DNA from: Arthrobacter sp. 35W
Lineage (GTDB): Bacteria > Actinomycetota > Actinomycetes > Actinomycetales > Micrococcaceae
Length of the DNA stretch: 64,000 nucleotides
NCBI RefSeq assembly: GCF_000482545.1
Contig: NZ_KI519455.1
Coordinates: 186,001 to 250,000, forward strand
Reading direction: 5' to 3'
The notes below the pieces were generated by a model that was not told the origin of the DNA, did no database searches, and saw nothing but the letters and a program-made list of their open reading frames with translations. Made by a program: the position numbers and the translations under genes. This document shows positions 9,791-17,832 of the stretch, one piece after another (within the stretch, counting starts at the first letter, position 1; each line of letters starts with the position of its first letter).

Positions 9791-11713
9791 CTACCAGGGC
9801 GGGTCCGCTCCCAGGCCGGGCGGGTACGTTTCCCGGCCGGGCGGGTGCATCGGGGGCCGGGCGGCGAGGCGGACGGGGTCGGGGTTGTGGGCGTGGTTGC
9901 GGCGGGGGCGTTGGAGCCGGTCCAGGGCCAGAGGCGGGGTGAACCAGGGGACCCCGTCCACCAGGGCCGCCGTCCAGCCGGTGTGGTGGAGGAGGTGGTG
10001 GTGCCAGGAGCACAGGAGCACGCAGTTGGCCAGGGAGGTTTCCCCGCCGCAGGCCCAGGGCACGATGTGGTGGGCCTCGGTCCACTGCGGGGGCCGGGTG
10101 CAGCCCGGGAACGCGCAGCCGTGGTCGCGGACGACCAGGGCCCTGCGCAGGGCCGCGGAGACCAGGCGTTGTGAGCGGCCCAGGTCCAGGACCTCCCCGT
10201 TCGTGCCGAGCACGGCCGGGATGAGGTGCGCGTCGCAGGCGGCCTGGCGGATCGAGGCGATCGAGGTGGACCCGGCGTACGGGAGCAGGGCGCTGCCCAG
10301 GCCCGAGCGCAGTTCGGCCAGGGTGACGGTGATGAACAGCTGGGGCCGCAGGCCGCCGTTGTCGGGGAGGGTGTCGGTGCGGGCGGCGAGGTGCACGCAG
10401 TCCAGCAGGGCGTGCAGCAGGGCCTGGGGGCGGGGGCGGCGGTCGCGGATGGCCTGGTCCTGCGTGCACTGGTCCGGATCGGTGCCCGGCCCCGGATCGG
10501 TGGACGTGGCGGCCTCGGCGGTGGATGTGGCGGCGTCATGGTGGGTGGGGGCGCAGCCTGTGGAAGCGGACAACCCTCCGTCCCCGGGGGCACCAGCGGT
10601 GCCGGCCCCGGCAGTCCCGCCGTCCGGGCCAGCGTCCGGGCCAGCGCCGTCCGGGCCAGCGTCCGGGCCGCGGGCCCAGGCGGGCATCTCCGCGGCCGGG
10701 GAGGAGGGCATGGCGCCGGGGATGGTGTTGATGCCGGCGGTCTGGCGGGGGTTGGTGGCGGTGCCGATCGCGGCCAGAAGCTCCTCGTAGTCGACCACGG
10801 TCAAATGTCCATCGAAGTGGACCAGTCCGCGGCGGGGCCGGGTGAAGTGGATGCCCTCCTTGGCCAGCAGCTCGGCCTCGGTGGGTTCGGTCCCGTCCGG
10901 GTCCAGCAGGTTGATGGTGCGGTGCGCGCACTGGGTGAGGATCTCGGGGCGTTCGGCCACGGCCAGGGCCGTCAACGCCTCCTCCACCGTGCGGACTTCG
11001 GGCAGGGTGATCCGGCCCCCGTCGGCCAGGTGGGAGGCCTGGGTGGTGTAGTCGGCCACGATCCGGGCGGCCTCGATCGACAGGGCCCCGGCGAAGAACG
11101 CGGCGGCCAGGGCGGGCATCCTGGGTGCGGTGGTGTGGGTGGTGAGCGGGTCGATGGTGGGGAGCAGGTGCTCTGCGAGGATGATGCGGCGGGCGGCCTC
11201 CCGGCCGGAGATCTGCAGGGTTTCGGCGAGCAGGTTGATCGGGTTCGTCGCCCCGGTCCCGGTGTACCGGCCCGCGGCGGCGCGGGCGGCGATCTCCCCG
11301 GCGTAGTGGATCTGCAGTGCGGCCAGGTGGCGGGCGAGGGATTCCAGCTGCGCGGCCCGGGTGGTGAGCTGGGCGTCGGTGTGGGCGGGCAGGTGGAGGG
11401 CGGCCGGGTCGACGACTGCCGGTCCTGCGGCGTCGGCGGCGGCCAGGGCCAGGCGCAGCACGGCCCGCAGATGCCCGCCCGCCACCGGCACACCCCGGCC
11501 CGGCGCGTCCCGGCCCTCCGGATCCAGGCCCGGCGCATCCCTGCCCTCCGGATCCAGGCCCGGCGCGTCCCGGCCCTCCGGATCCCGGCCCGGCGCATCC
11601 CTGCCCTCCGGGCCCGCGTCGGGGCCGGCTGCCGGGCCGGGGAAGGCGGCGGGTGCGCCCGGCTCTTCGCCGTAGTCTCTGGAGGCCCCACCGCCGCCGT
11701 CAAACCAATTCAT
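9791..11713 (-). CDS. DUF222 domain HNH endonuclease (13E12-type)
   Basis: A 640-residue protein. Residues 1-75 are low-complexity and include four copies of a 10-residue unit PEGRDAPG(R/L)D. The DUF222 domain spans roughly 75-335 (LRAVLRLALAAADAAG to DYEELLAAIGTATNP). A Gly/Ala/Pro linker with GPDAGPDG repeats follows. The HNH nuclease is near 535-590, with CAFPGCTRPPQWTEAHH, IVPWACGGETSLANC and LLCSWHHHLLHH carrying the His-Asn-His residues and paired Cys. This family is multicopy in mycobacteria (REP13E12) and Micrococcaceae; its cell role is unsettled. The ATG at 11713 has no ribosome site, but TAGAAT lies 6 nt upstream, so a leaderless mRNA is predicted. Confidence 0.9.
   Translation of the reverse strand: MNWFDGGGGASRDYGEEPGAPAAFPGPAAGPDAGPEGRDAPGRDPEGRDAPGLDPEGRDAPGLDPEGRDAPGRGVPVAGGHLRAVLRLALAAADAAGPAVVDPAALHLPAHTDAQLTTRAAQLESLARHLAALQIHYAGEIAARAAAGRYTGTGATNPINLLAETLQISGREAARRIILAEHLLPTIDPLTTHTTAPRMPALAAAFFAGALSIEAARIVADYTTQASHLADGGRITLPEVRTVEEALTALAVAERPEILTQCAHRTINLLDPDGTEPTEAELLAKEGIHFTRPRRGLVHFDGHLTVVDYEELLAAIGTATNPRQTAGINTIPGAMPSSPAAEMPAWARGPDAGPDGAGPDAGPDGGTAGAGTAGAPGDGGLSASTGCAPTHHDAATSTAEAATSTDPGPGTDPDQCTQDQAIRDRRPRPQALLHALLDCVHLAARTDTLPDNGGLRPQLFITVTLAELRSGLGSALLPYAGSTSIASIRQAACDAHLIPAVLGTNGEVLDLGRSQRLVSAALRRALVVRDHGCAFPGCTRPPQWTEAHHIVPWACGGETSLANCVLLCSWHHHLLHHTGWTAALVDGVPWFTPPLALDRLQRPRRNHAHNPDPVRLAARPPMHPPGRETYPPGLGADPPW
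11499..11618 (-). repeat. 30-bp tandem repeat inside the HNH gene, four units
   Basis: Four direct 30-bp units encode the repeated decapeptide PEGRDAPGRD or PEGRDAPGLD near the N-terminus of the HNH protein. The unit is a multiple of three, so copy-number change would keep the frame. Confidence 0.9.
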
Positions 11714-11719
11714 ACATAT

Positions 11720-11725
11720 ATTCTA
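11720..11725 (-). promoter_or_regulatory. -10 box of a predicted leaderless promoter for the HNH gene
   Basis: TAGAAT, then ATATGT, then the ATG at 11713. The stretch is markedly AT-rich against the rest of the window. Confidence 0.6.
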
Positions 11726-11773
11726 ATAAACTTTGGTGCCTTCGAAAAGAGGTTTAGGGGAATCAACAAAATC

Positions 11774-11810
11774 TGTGGATAAACCGGCCTGTGAATAACC
11801 CTGTGGAGGA
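11774..11810 (+). other. Cluster of three DnaA-box-like 9-mers
   Basis: TGTGGATAA (11774, exact reverse complement of TTATCCACA), TGTGAATAA (11790, one mismatch) and TGTGGAGGA (11802, two mismatches) lie in one orientation beside the AT-rich HNH promoter. The rest of the 11,714-12,237 gap holds a 25-bp triple repeat and the tsaD terminator; no gene is seen in it. Confidence 0.4.
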
Positions 11811-12028
11811 CTCGGCAATTGTTCCGGTGGGTTTATCGGATGCCATCCAGTGCACCAATCCTCGATTCGATGGCGGGGAGCTTCGACGCGTTGGAGGCCT
11901 GCTTCATCAATCCAGCGCAGCGACTGCACCGGCATCTGGAGCAGCGGGAATCAGCGGAAACACGGTGCGCGACGTTGGATCCGCCAGGCTCCGTCCAGCC
12001 ATCCATATGGCTTGCGGGATCTCCATAG

Positions 12029-12103
12029 CCCTCGGCGCCACGTGCCCGCCGTGCCCTCGGCGCCACGTGCCCGCCGTGCCCTCGGCGCCACGTGCCCGCC
12101 GGC
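12029..12103 (+). repeat. 25-bp direct repeat, three units
   Basis: Three head-to-tail 25-bp units begin CCCTCGGCGCCACGTGCCCG; the first two are identical and the third differs in its last two bases. Each carries the palindromes GGCGCC and CACGTG. They are intergenic between the HNH gene and tsaD. Confidence 0.85.
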
Positions 12104-12153
12104 AGCCAAAAACCCGCAATATCTGGATGCTCAATAATTGGTCCAGCGCTACG

Positions 12154-12193
12154 CCCCAAGGGGGCCGGCAATCCGCTCCCGGCCCCAAAGGGG
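12154..12193 (-). terminator. Hairpin downstream of tsaD
   Basis: CCCC / GGGG outer arms and GGGGCCGG (12161-12168) with CCGGCCCC (12179-12186) form a G+C-rich hairpin 45 nt after the tsaD stop. There is no U-tract, so termination strength is uncertain. Confidence 0.5.
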
Positions 12194-12237
12194 AATAGGT
12201 GAATAGTTCGAATTCCCAAGGAACCCGAAAGGAGGAA

Positions 12238-13341
12238 CTATCCGGCCAGGCTGATGCTTGTCACGGGCATCGAGGAATCCGGCGCAAAGCCAATTCCACT
12301 CGGAGCCACACCGCGCATGACCAATTGCGCGCCGAGGGCCGCCACCATGGCGCCGTTGTCGGTGCAAAGGTTCAGTGCGGGAACCAGCAGTGTGATGCCG
12401 GCGGCCGCCGTGCGCTCGGCCAGCAGTGAGCGCAGCCGGGAGTTGGCCGCCACTCCCCCGCCCAGCAGCAGCGTGGTGATGCCCTGCTCGCGGCAGGCCA
12501 GCACGGCCTTGGCCGTGATGACGTCCAGCACGGCTTCCTGGAAGCTGGCGGCGATGTCGGCCATGGGCGGTTCCTCGCCGCGCGCCTCGTAGAGCTCCAC
12601 GCAGCGCGCCACGGCCGTCTTCAGCCCGGAAAAGGAGAAGTCGTAGCGGTGCGGCCCCGGGGCCTCGGCCATCCCCATGTACTTGGGCACCGCAAGGCCG
12701 CGCGGGAATTTGATGGCCTTGGGGTTTCCTTCGCGTGCCAGCTTGTCGATGGCGGGGCCGCCCGGGTAGTTGAGCCCGAGCAGGCGGGCCACCTTGTCGA
12801 AGGCCTCGCCGGCGGCGTCGTCAATGGTGGCGCCCAGCAGTTCGACGTCGTCGGCAATGCTGCGCACGCGCAGAATCTCCGTGTGCCCGCCGGACACCAG
12901 CAGGGCACCCAGGTTCTGAGGCAGTCCGCCGTCCACCGACACGGAGGCAATGGCCTCGTCCAGCAGCGCCACACCCACATGGGCCACCAGATGGTTGATT
13001 GCGTACAGCGGCTTACCCGTGGCCAGCGCCAGGGCCTTGGCCGCGCTGACACCCACCATCAGGGCGCCGGCCAGGCCGGGGCCGCTGGTGACGGCAATGG
13101 CGTCGATGTCGGCCAGCGTGACGCCGGCCTCCGCAAGTGCCGCCTCAAGCGTGGGGACAAACGCGTCCAGATGCGCGCGGGAGGCGATCTCGGGGATGAC
13201 GCCGCCAAAGCGGACATGCTCGGCCATCGAGGAGGAGACGGTGTTGGTCAGCAGGTCCGTGCCCCGGACGATGCCGACGCCGGTCTCATCGCAGGAGGAT
13301 TCGATCCCCAAAACCAATGGGGTGGAGGTCGCCGTGCTCAT
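12238..13341 (-). CDS. tsaD: tRNA N6-adenosine threonylcarbamoyltransferase TsaD
   Basis: Transfers the threonylcarbamoyl group to A37 of ANN-decoding tRNAs (t6A), acting with TsaB and TsaE. The protein has 367 residues. The N-terminus [17 protein letters not shown] is the ASKHA phosphate loop, and the metal-binding histidines are in [17 protein letters not shown] and [16 protein letters not shown] are further family marks. The start ATG overlaps the rimI stop by 4 nt (ATGA), so the two are translationally coupled. It is the last gene of alr-tsaE-tsaB-rimI-tsaD. Confidence 0.97.
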   Translation of the reverse strand: MSTATSTPLVLGIESSCDETGVGIVRGTDLLTNTVSSSMAEHVRFGGVIPEIASRAHLDAFVPTLEAALAEAGVTLADIDAIAVTSGPGLAGALMVGVSAAKALALATGKPLYAINHLVAHVGVALLDEAIASVSVDGGLPQNLGALLVSGGHTEILRVRSIADDVELLGATIDDAAGEAFDKVARLLGLNYPGGPAIDKLAREGNPKAIKFPRGLAVPKYMGMAEAPGPHRYDFSFSGLKTAVARCVELYEARGEEPPMADIAASFQEAVLDVITAKAVLACREQGITTLLLGGGVAANSRLRSLLAERTAAAGITLLVPALNLCTDNGAMVAALGAQLVMRGVAPSGIGFAPDSSMPVTSISLAG

Positions 13342-13832
13342 TTGCCGTCCTTGTTCTCGTCAGGGCTGTTGCCGGTGGCCGCACGGAGCGTCAGGCGCAT
13401 GATCAGGGCGTCGCTGCCGTCGCGGTAGTAGCGGGGCCGCTGGTGGATCTGCTCGAAGCCGTAGCGGAGGTAGAGCTCCTGCGCCCGGGGGTTCGCGGCA
13501 CTGACCTCCAGCAGAACGTCGTCGGCCCCACGGCGCCGCGACTCCTCGATCAGCTCGGTCAGCATGGCCCGGCCGATGCCGCGGCCCTCGAAGTCGGGCA
13601 GCACGCCGATGGTCTGGATGTCGGCGATCGGCTGGACGCACATGAGGCCGGCATAGCCGACGACGGCGCCGTCGAGTTCGGCGATGATGTACCGCCGGGT
13701 CTCGGGCTGGGACAGCTCGTCAACAAACATCTGCCGCGGCCAGCAGTCGACGGCGAAGAGCTGGCGGTCCAGCTCGGTGATGAAGTCGATGTCGGACGCC
13801 ACCATGTCCCGCAGCGACAGGGCGCCGCTCAC
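13338..13832 (-). CDS. rimI: Ribosomal protein S18-alanine N-acetyltransferase RimI
   Basis: GNAT-fold acetyltransferase for the N-terminal Ala of S18, 164 residues. The acetyl-CoA loop is seen as [20 protein letters not shown] (R/QxxGxG/A: RGIGRA). The C-terminal motif [20 protein letters not shown] and [14 protein letters not shown] is typical of RimI. The GTG at 13832 is chosen because it overlaps the tsaB stop as GTGA and gives the usual family length; a longer in-frame reading to 13994 has no homology-like content. Its place inside the tsa operon is common in Actinobacteria, although it has no direct part in t6A. Confidence 0.93.
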   Translation of the reverse strand: MSGALSLRDMVASDIDFITELDRQLFAVDCWPRQMFVDELSQPETRRYIIAELDGAVVGYAGLMCVQPIADIQTIGVLPDFEGRGIGRAMLTELIEESRRRGADDVLLEVSAANPRAQELYLRYGFEQIHQRPRYYRDGSDALIMRLTLRAATGNSPDENKDGK

Positions 13833-14557
13833 AGGGCGCGCTTCCGCGGGCCGGGGACCTTGGCATCGGATTCGCGCAGGTACAGCGGAGTGCTGTCCAG
13901 CAGTGGGCGGCCCGCAAGCAGGTTCGCCATGGCCATAAGACCGAGGGATTCGGCCTTGGGCTGGGCCGCGGAGAACGATCCATCCACGGTGCACCCCTGG
14001 GCCTCCAGCACCTCGCGGTAGATGCCCGCACCCATGCCGTAGACGGACAGTGCCGGCAGCTCAGTGGCGGGGCCAACGTGCGGGCCCTCCAGCAGGGTGG
14101 CGTCCCGGGAGTAGCGGGCCCAGTAGACCTCTTTGCGCCGCGCGTCGGTGGCAATGACAAAGTCCCGCTCCGGGTGCAGCACGCGGCTGAGGACATCCCC
14201 ATCCTGGTGTCCGGCATGGAGAACGTCCCAGGCCAGCGCATCAAGGCTCATGACGCCGTGCAGTGGCACGCCCCAGACGAAACTGAGCGTGCGGGCCATG
14301 GCAATGCCGGAGCGCAGGCCCGTAAAAGGGCCCGGTCCCACGCCCACGACAATTGCGTCCAGGGCGGGCCCGTCGACCATGGGATCGGCGAACAGGGCGG
14401 CAACCCCCGGGCCCAGCACCTCGGCATGGCTGCGGGTGTCCTCGGTGGCGAAGCTTGCCTCCACCGTCGCGCCGGCGCCCGGGCGTCCCTCGTGGGGCAC
14501 CGCGGAAATCAGGGCCGCGCTGGCAATCGCGGAAGTGTCTATGGAAAGAATGCGCAC
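13829..14557 (-). CDS. tsaB: tRNA threonylcarbamoyladenosine biosynthesis protein TsaB
   Basis: Inactive ASKHA partner that scaffolds TsaD and TsaE in the t6A complex; 242 residues. MRILSIDTSAIASAALISA is the N-terminal phosphate-loop fold, and VVGVGPGPFTGLRSGIAMAR is the TsaB signature near residues 70-90. SLDALAWDVL and IATDARRKEVYWARY follow. It lies 9 nt after the tsaE stop and overlaps rimI by 4 nt. Confidence 0.96.
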   Translation of the reverse strand: MRILSIDTSAIASAALISAVPHEGRPGAGATVEASFATEDTRSHAEVLGPGVAALFADPMVDGPALDAIVVGVGPGPFTGLRSGIAMARTLSFVWGVPLHGVMSLDALAWDVLHAGHQDGDVLSRVLHPERDFVIATDARRKEVYWARYSRDATLLEGPHVGPATELPALSVYGMGAGIYREVLEAQGCTVDGSFSAAQPKAESLGLMAMANLLAGRPLLDSTPLYLRESDAKVPGPRKRAL

Positions 14558-14566
14558 GTTTGAAGC

Positions 14567-15178
14567 CTATTCCACGCCGCTGGGGCGCTGGTTTTCCTCG
14601 GCGAGCCCGGAAAGGTCCACGCCCTCCCAGCGGGGGCCGACGGCGCGGATGCGCACGATGCGCGCCTCGTCCTCGCCGCCCTCTTCCTCGCTGAAGTCAT
14701 GGCTGAAGTCGTTGCTGGTGTCATGGCCTGCGGCCGTGTCCTGCGTGGAGGCGTGGTCGTCGGCGCCGGTGGCACGCACCAATTCGATCTCCAGCCGGCT
14801 CTCGGCCAGGTGCTCCACGCGGTCGGCGCCCCATTCGACCACAGTGACGGCGCCGTCGAGGGTGTTCTCCAGGTCGATGTCGTCGATCTCGGCGGCGGAG
14901 CCCAGCCGGTAGGCGTCAACATGCACCAGATCCGGCCCGCCCGGGTTGTGCCCCTCGGCAAGGTTCGGGTGGATGCGGACCAGGACAAACGTGGGCGAAA
15001 TGATGCCCGGGCGCACACCCAGGCCGTGCCCGAGCCCCTGGGTGAACGTCGTCTTGCCCGCACCCAGCCCACCGCTGAGGATCAGCAGGTCCCCGGCGCG
15101 CAGCAGGGCACCCAATTGGTGCGCGATGTGCTGGGTTTCGGCGGCAGAGGACGTGGAGAACTCCACGAGAGGGCTCAT
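14567..15178 (-). CDS. tsaE: tRNA threonylcarbamoyladenosine biosynthesis ATPase TsaE
   Basis: P-loop ATPase that resets the TsaB-TsaD complex after each t6A cycle. The Walker A is SGGLGAGKTTFTQGLGHGLG (about 35-54); SPTFVLVRIHP and HVDAYRLG come next, and VVEWGADRVE is the conserved TsaE motif. The family core is about 150 residues; this protein has 203 because of an acidic insert near the end (AAGHDTSNDFSHDFSEEEGG). The ATG overlaps the alr stop by 4 nt (ATGA). Confidence 0.95.
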   Translation of the reverse strand: MSPLVEFSTSSAAETQHIAHQLGALLRAGDLLILSGGLGAGKTTFTQGLGHGLGVRPGIISPTFVLVRIHPNLAEGHNPGGPDLVHVDAYRLGSAAEIDDIDLENTLDGAVTVVEWGADRVEHLAESRLEIELVRATGADDHASTQDTAAGHDTSNDFSHDFSEEEGGEDEARIVRIRAVGPRWEGVDLSGLAEENQRPSGVE

Positions 15179-16401
15179 GCGCCGGCCTCGGAGTCGATGT
15201 ATACGCGGGGCACACGGGGGCTGATCCGGGTCACCACTTCGTAGTTGATGGTGCCTGCGGCAGCCGCCCAGGATTCGACGGCGGGGGCGCCCGCGGCGGG
15301 GTCCCCAAAGAGAACTGCCTCGGCGCCGAGCAGGGAGCCGGCGGCAATCCCTGGCCCCAGGTCCACCACCATCTGGTCCATGGCGATCCGCCCCACCACC
15401 GGGTAGGTGGTGCCGTCGATCAGGACCGGCCCACCGGTGGCCACCCGGGGAACGCCGTCGGCGTAGCCCAGCGGCACGAGTGCCAGTGTGGTCGGGGCCG
15501 CCGTGATGTAGTTCAGTCCGTAGGAAACCCCCTGGCCGGCGGGCACCTCCTTGCACGCCGCCACCCGGGTGCGCAGCGTCATGGCCGGCCGCAGGCCGAG
15601 GTCTGCGGAGGTTTGGTCCTCGAAGGGTGAAAGCCCGTACAGGCCCAGGCCCACCCGCACCAGATCGAAGTGCGCATCGGGGCGGGACAGCGTTGCCGGC
15701 GTGTTGGCGGCATGCCGGACTTCCAAGTCCGCGCCGGCGTCCTCTGCCAGGGCCACGGCCTCGCGGAAGCGGTCCAGCTGCTCGTCCGTTTCACGGCGCG
15801 CCGGCTCGTCGGCCACGGCCAGATGGGTGAACAGGCCCACCACGCGCAGCAGCCCCTCGTCCTGCTGGGAGATCGCATCGCCCACAAAGGCGTCCCACGC
15901 GGCGGCGGTGCTGCCGTTGCGGCCCAGGCCGGTGTCGATCTTCAGGTGCACGCGTGCGGGACGCTCCTGGGCGCGGGCCGCGGCCACGATGTAGTCCAGC
16001 TCCCAGCCGGATACACCCAGGTCGACGCCGGCGGCCAGGGCTGCGGAGAAGTCGCTCGACGGCGTGTGGAGCCAGGCCAGGATGGGCGCCTCGATGCCTG
16101 CCTCGCGCAGGGCCAGAGCCTCGGAGATGTGGGCCACCCCCAGCCAGCTGGCTCCGGCGGACAGCGCGGCGCGGGCCACCTGGGCGGCGCCGTGCCCGTA
16201 GGCGTCGGCCTTGACCACTGCCATCACCTTCGCCGGCGCGGCCGTCTCCACCAGGTGGCGGACGTTGTGCCGGATGGCGGCGAGGTCCACCACGGCCGCC
16301 CGTTCCGGCCAGGGCAGCGGGGCGGCGCCGTTGACGGAGTCTGCTGCCGGTCCGGACGCGGAGGGGTCCTGCGGAATGATGTGCTGCTGGGCGGGAATCA
16401 C
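15175..16401 (-). CDS. alr: Alanine racemase
   Basis: PLP enzyme making D-Ala for peptidoglycan, 408 residues. The PLP lysine lies in VMAVVKADAYGHGAAQV (about 59-75), HLKIDTGLGRNG and FTHLAVADEP are conserved barrel motifs, and the second catalytic Tyr is in GVSYGLNY. RIAMDQMVVDLG is a further family mark. The N-terminal 30 residues are an unusual low-complexity lead. The GTG at 16401 has GGGAGG pressed against it and TAAAAT 6 nt upstream, which fits a leaderless start better than a ribosome site. It heads the operon with tsaE-tsaB-rimI-tsaD. Confidence 0.96.
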   Translation of the reverse strand: MIPAQQHIIPQDPSASGPAADSVNGAAPLPWPERAAVVDLAAIRHNVRHLVETAAPAKVMAVVKADAYGHGAAQVARAALSAGASWLGVAHISEALALREAGIEAPILAWLHTPSSDFSAALAAGVDLGVSGWELDYIVAAARAQERPARVHLKIDTGLGRNGSTAAAWDAFVGDAISQQDEGLLRVVGLFTHLAVADEPARRETDEQLDRFREAVALAEDAGADLEVRHAANTPATLSRPDAHFDLVRVGLGLYGLSPFEDQTSADLGLRPAMTLRTRVAACKEVPAGQGVSYGLNYITAAPTTLALVPLGYADGVPRVATGGPVLIDGTTYPVVGRIAMDQMVVDLGPGIAAGSLLGAEAVLFGDPAAGAPAVESWAAAAGTINYEVVTRISPRVPRVYIDSEAGA

Positions 16402-16407
16402 CCTCCC

Positions 16408-16413
16408 ATTTTA
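16408..16413 (-). promoter_or_regulatory. -10 box of a predicted leaderless promoter for alr
   Basis: TAAAAT, then GGGAGG, then the GTG at 16401. The purine run sits where a ribosome site would be too close to work, so it is read as spacer between -10 and the transcription start. No clear -35. Confidence 0.55.
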
Positions 16414-16545
16414 GCCGGGGCGGCACGGCACCTGGCCCGGGGGCTGGAGGTGGGAGAATTTAGCTACGTGCGCCCGCGGGCGTTCGGTTGTCCATGCTGT
16501 TGTCGTAGTCCAGTTGTCTGTCCATCCAGTGGTGAAGGAGTCCCG

Positions 16546-17814
16546 GTGCACCAGGTGCGGCGCGTTGCCATGTTGTCTCTGCACACGTCCCCGCTGGACC
16601 AGCCCGGCGGCGGGGACGCCGGCGGCATGAACGTCTACGTCCGCTCGCTCGCCCTGGAGCTGGCGGCCTCCGGTGTAGCCGTGGAGATCTTCACCCGGCG
16701 GACCAGCCCGGCCCAGCCCGACGTCGTCGAGCTCGGCCCGGGCGTGCTAGTGCACCACGTCACGGCGGGCCCGGCCCACAAGGTCTCCAAGGAGCGGCTC
16801 CCGCTGCTGGTCCCCCAACTGGCCGATGCGGTCTCAGCGGTCATCCAACGGGCGCCGGCGGGGCATTTCGACGTACTCCACGCCCACTACTGGGTCTCCG
16901 GCATGGCGGGCCTGCTGCTGTCCGAGCGGTGGGGCCTGCCGCTGGTGCACACCATGCACACCATGGCCAGGGTCAAGAACAAGCATCTGCCGACGGGCCA
17001 AAGCGCCGAGCCCAGCATCCGCGAAGACGGGGAGCAGCACATTGTGGCCGCCGCCGCCCGGTTGATCGCCAACACCACGGCCGAGGCCGCGGAGCTGGAG
17101 CGGCACTACAACGGCTGCGAGACCCGGATCGACGTCGTCTCCCCCGGGGTGGATCTGAAGGTGTTCAAACCGGCGTTCCGCGACAGGTCCCGGGCCGCCC
17201 TCGGGGTGCCCACCGAGGTGTTCCATGTGGTGTTCGCCGGCCGGCTCCAGCGGCTGAAGGGCCCGCATGTGCTGGTCAAGGCCGCCGCCCTGCTGCGCCG
17301 CAAGCGCGTCGACATTCCCCTGCGGGTCACCGTCCTGGGTGCCAGCAGTGGTGGGGACAAGTACGATCTTCCCCAGCTGATTGCCGACGCCGGCGTGGCC
17401 GACGTCGTATCGGTGCGCCCGCCGGTTGGTGCCGGCTCACTGGCCGATTGGTACCGCGCCGCGGATGTCGTGGCCATGCCATCCTCCAGCGAGTCCTTCG
17501 GACTGGTGGCCATCGAGGCCCAGGCCTGCGGCACGCCGGTGGTCGCGACGAATGTCGGCGGCCTCCCACGCGCCGTCAGCGATGGCCGCACCGGCCTGCT
17601 GGTGGACGGCCGGGATGCGCACGATTGGGCCGATGCCCTCGCCTCGCTGCATGACTTCCCGCAGACCCGCACGGACATGGGCCGCGCGGCCTCCGTCTAC
17701 GCGGAATCCTTCGGCTGGCAGCATACGGCCGAGCTCACCACGGCCAGCTACGACCGTGCGTTGGCCGGCGCGGCGCCGGTGCAGCGTGGAGCGGCGCAGA
17801 GCCAGCGGGTCTAG
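16546..17814 (+). CDS. mshA: D-inositol-3-phosphate glycosyltransferase MshA
   Basis: First enzyme of mycothiol synthesis: transfers GlcNAc from UDP-GlcNAc to 1L-myo-inositol 1-phosphate. It is a GT-B, GT4-family protein of 422 residues. The acceptor loop is PLDQPGGGDAGGMNVYVRSL; HAHYWVSGMAG and HTMHTMARVKN are MshA-specific. The donor site is FAGRLQRLKG and SSSESFGLVAIEAQACGTPV with the EX7E glutamates. The GTG at 16546 has GAAGGAG upstream. Its second substrate is made by the ino1 product, also in this window. It is divergent from alr. Confidence 0.95.
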   Translation: MHQVRRVAMLSLHTSPLDQPGGGDAGGMNVYVRSLALELAASGVAVEIFTRRTSPAQPDVVELGPGVLVHHVTAGPAHKVSKERLPLLVPQLADAVSAVIQRAPAGHFDVLHAHYWVSGMAGLLLSERWGLPLVHTMHTMARVKNKHLPTGQSAEPSIREDGEQHIVAAAARLIANTTAEAAELERHYNGCETRIDVVSPGVDLKVFKPAFRDRSRAALGVPTEVFHVVFAGRLQRLKGPHVLVKAAALLRRKRVDIPLRVTVLGASSGGDKYDLPQLIADAGVADVVSVRPPVGAGSLADWYRAADVVAMPSSSESFGLVAIEAQACGTPVVATNVGGLPRAVSDGRTGLLVDGRDAHDWADALASLHDFPQTRTDMGRAASVYAESFGWQHTAELTTASYDRALAGAAPVQRGAAQSQRV

Positions 17815-17832
17815 GGCCCACCGGGCGGCAGT

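Noticed and set aside
11774-11810. DnaA-box cluster considered as the chromosomal origin
   Set aside because: Only one exact box, and no dnaA, dnaN, rpmH or parAB genes in the window.
15175-15556. An extended tsaE frame reaching back to 15556
   Set aside because: The extra part runs through alr in another frame; the ATG at 15178 overlapping the alr stop gives the normal TsaE N-terminus.
16402-16545. A riboswitch or regulatory RNA before mshA
   Set aside because: The gap is short, a normal ribosome site precedes the GTG, and no conserved structure was recognised.
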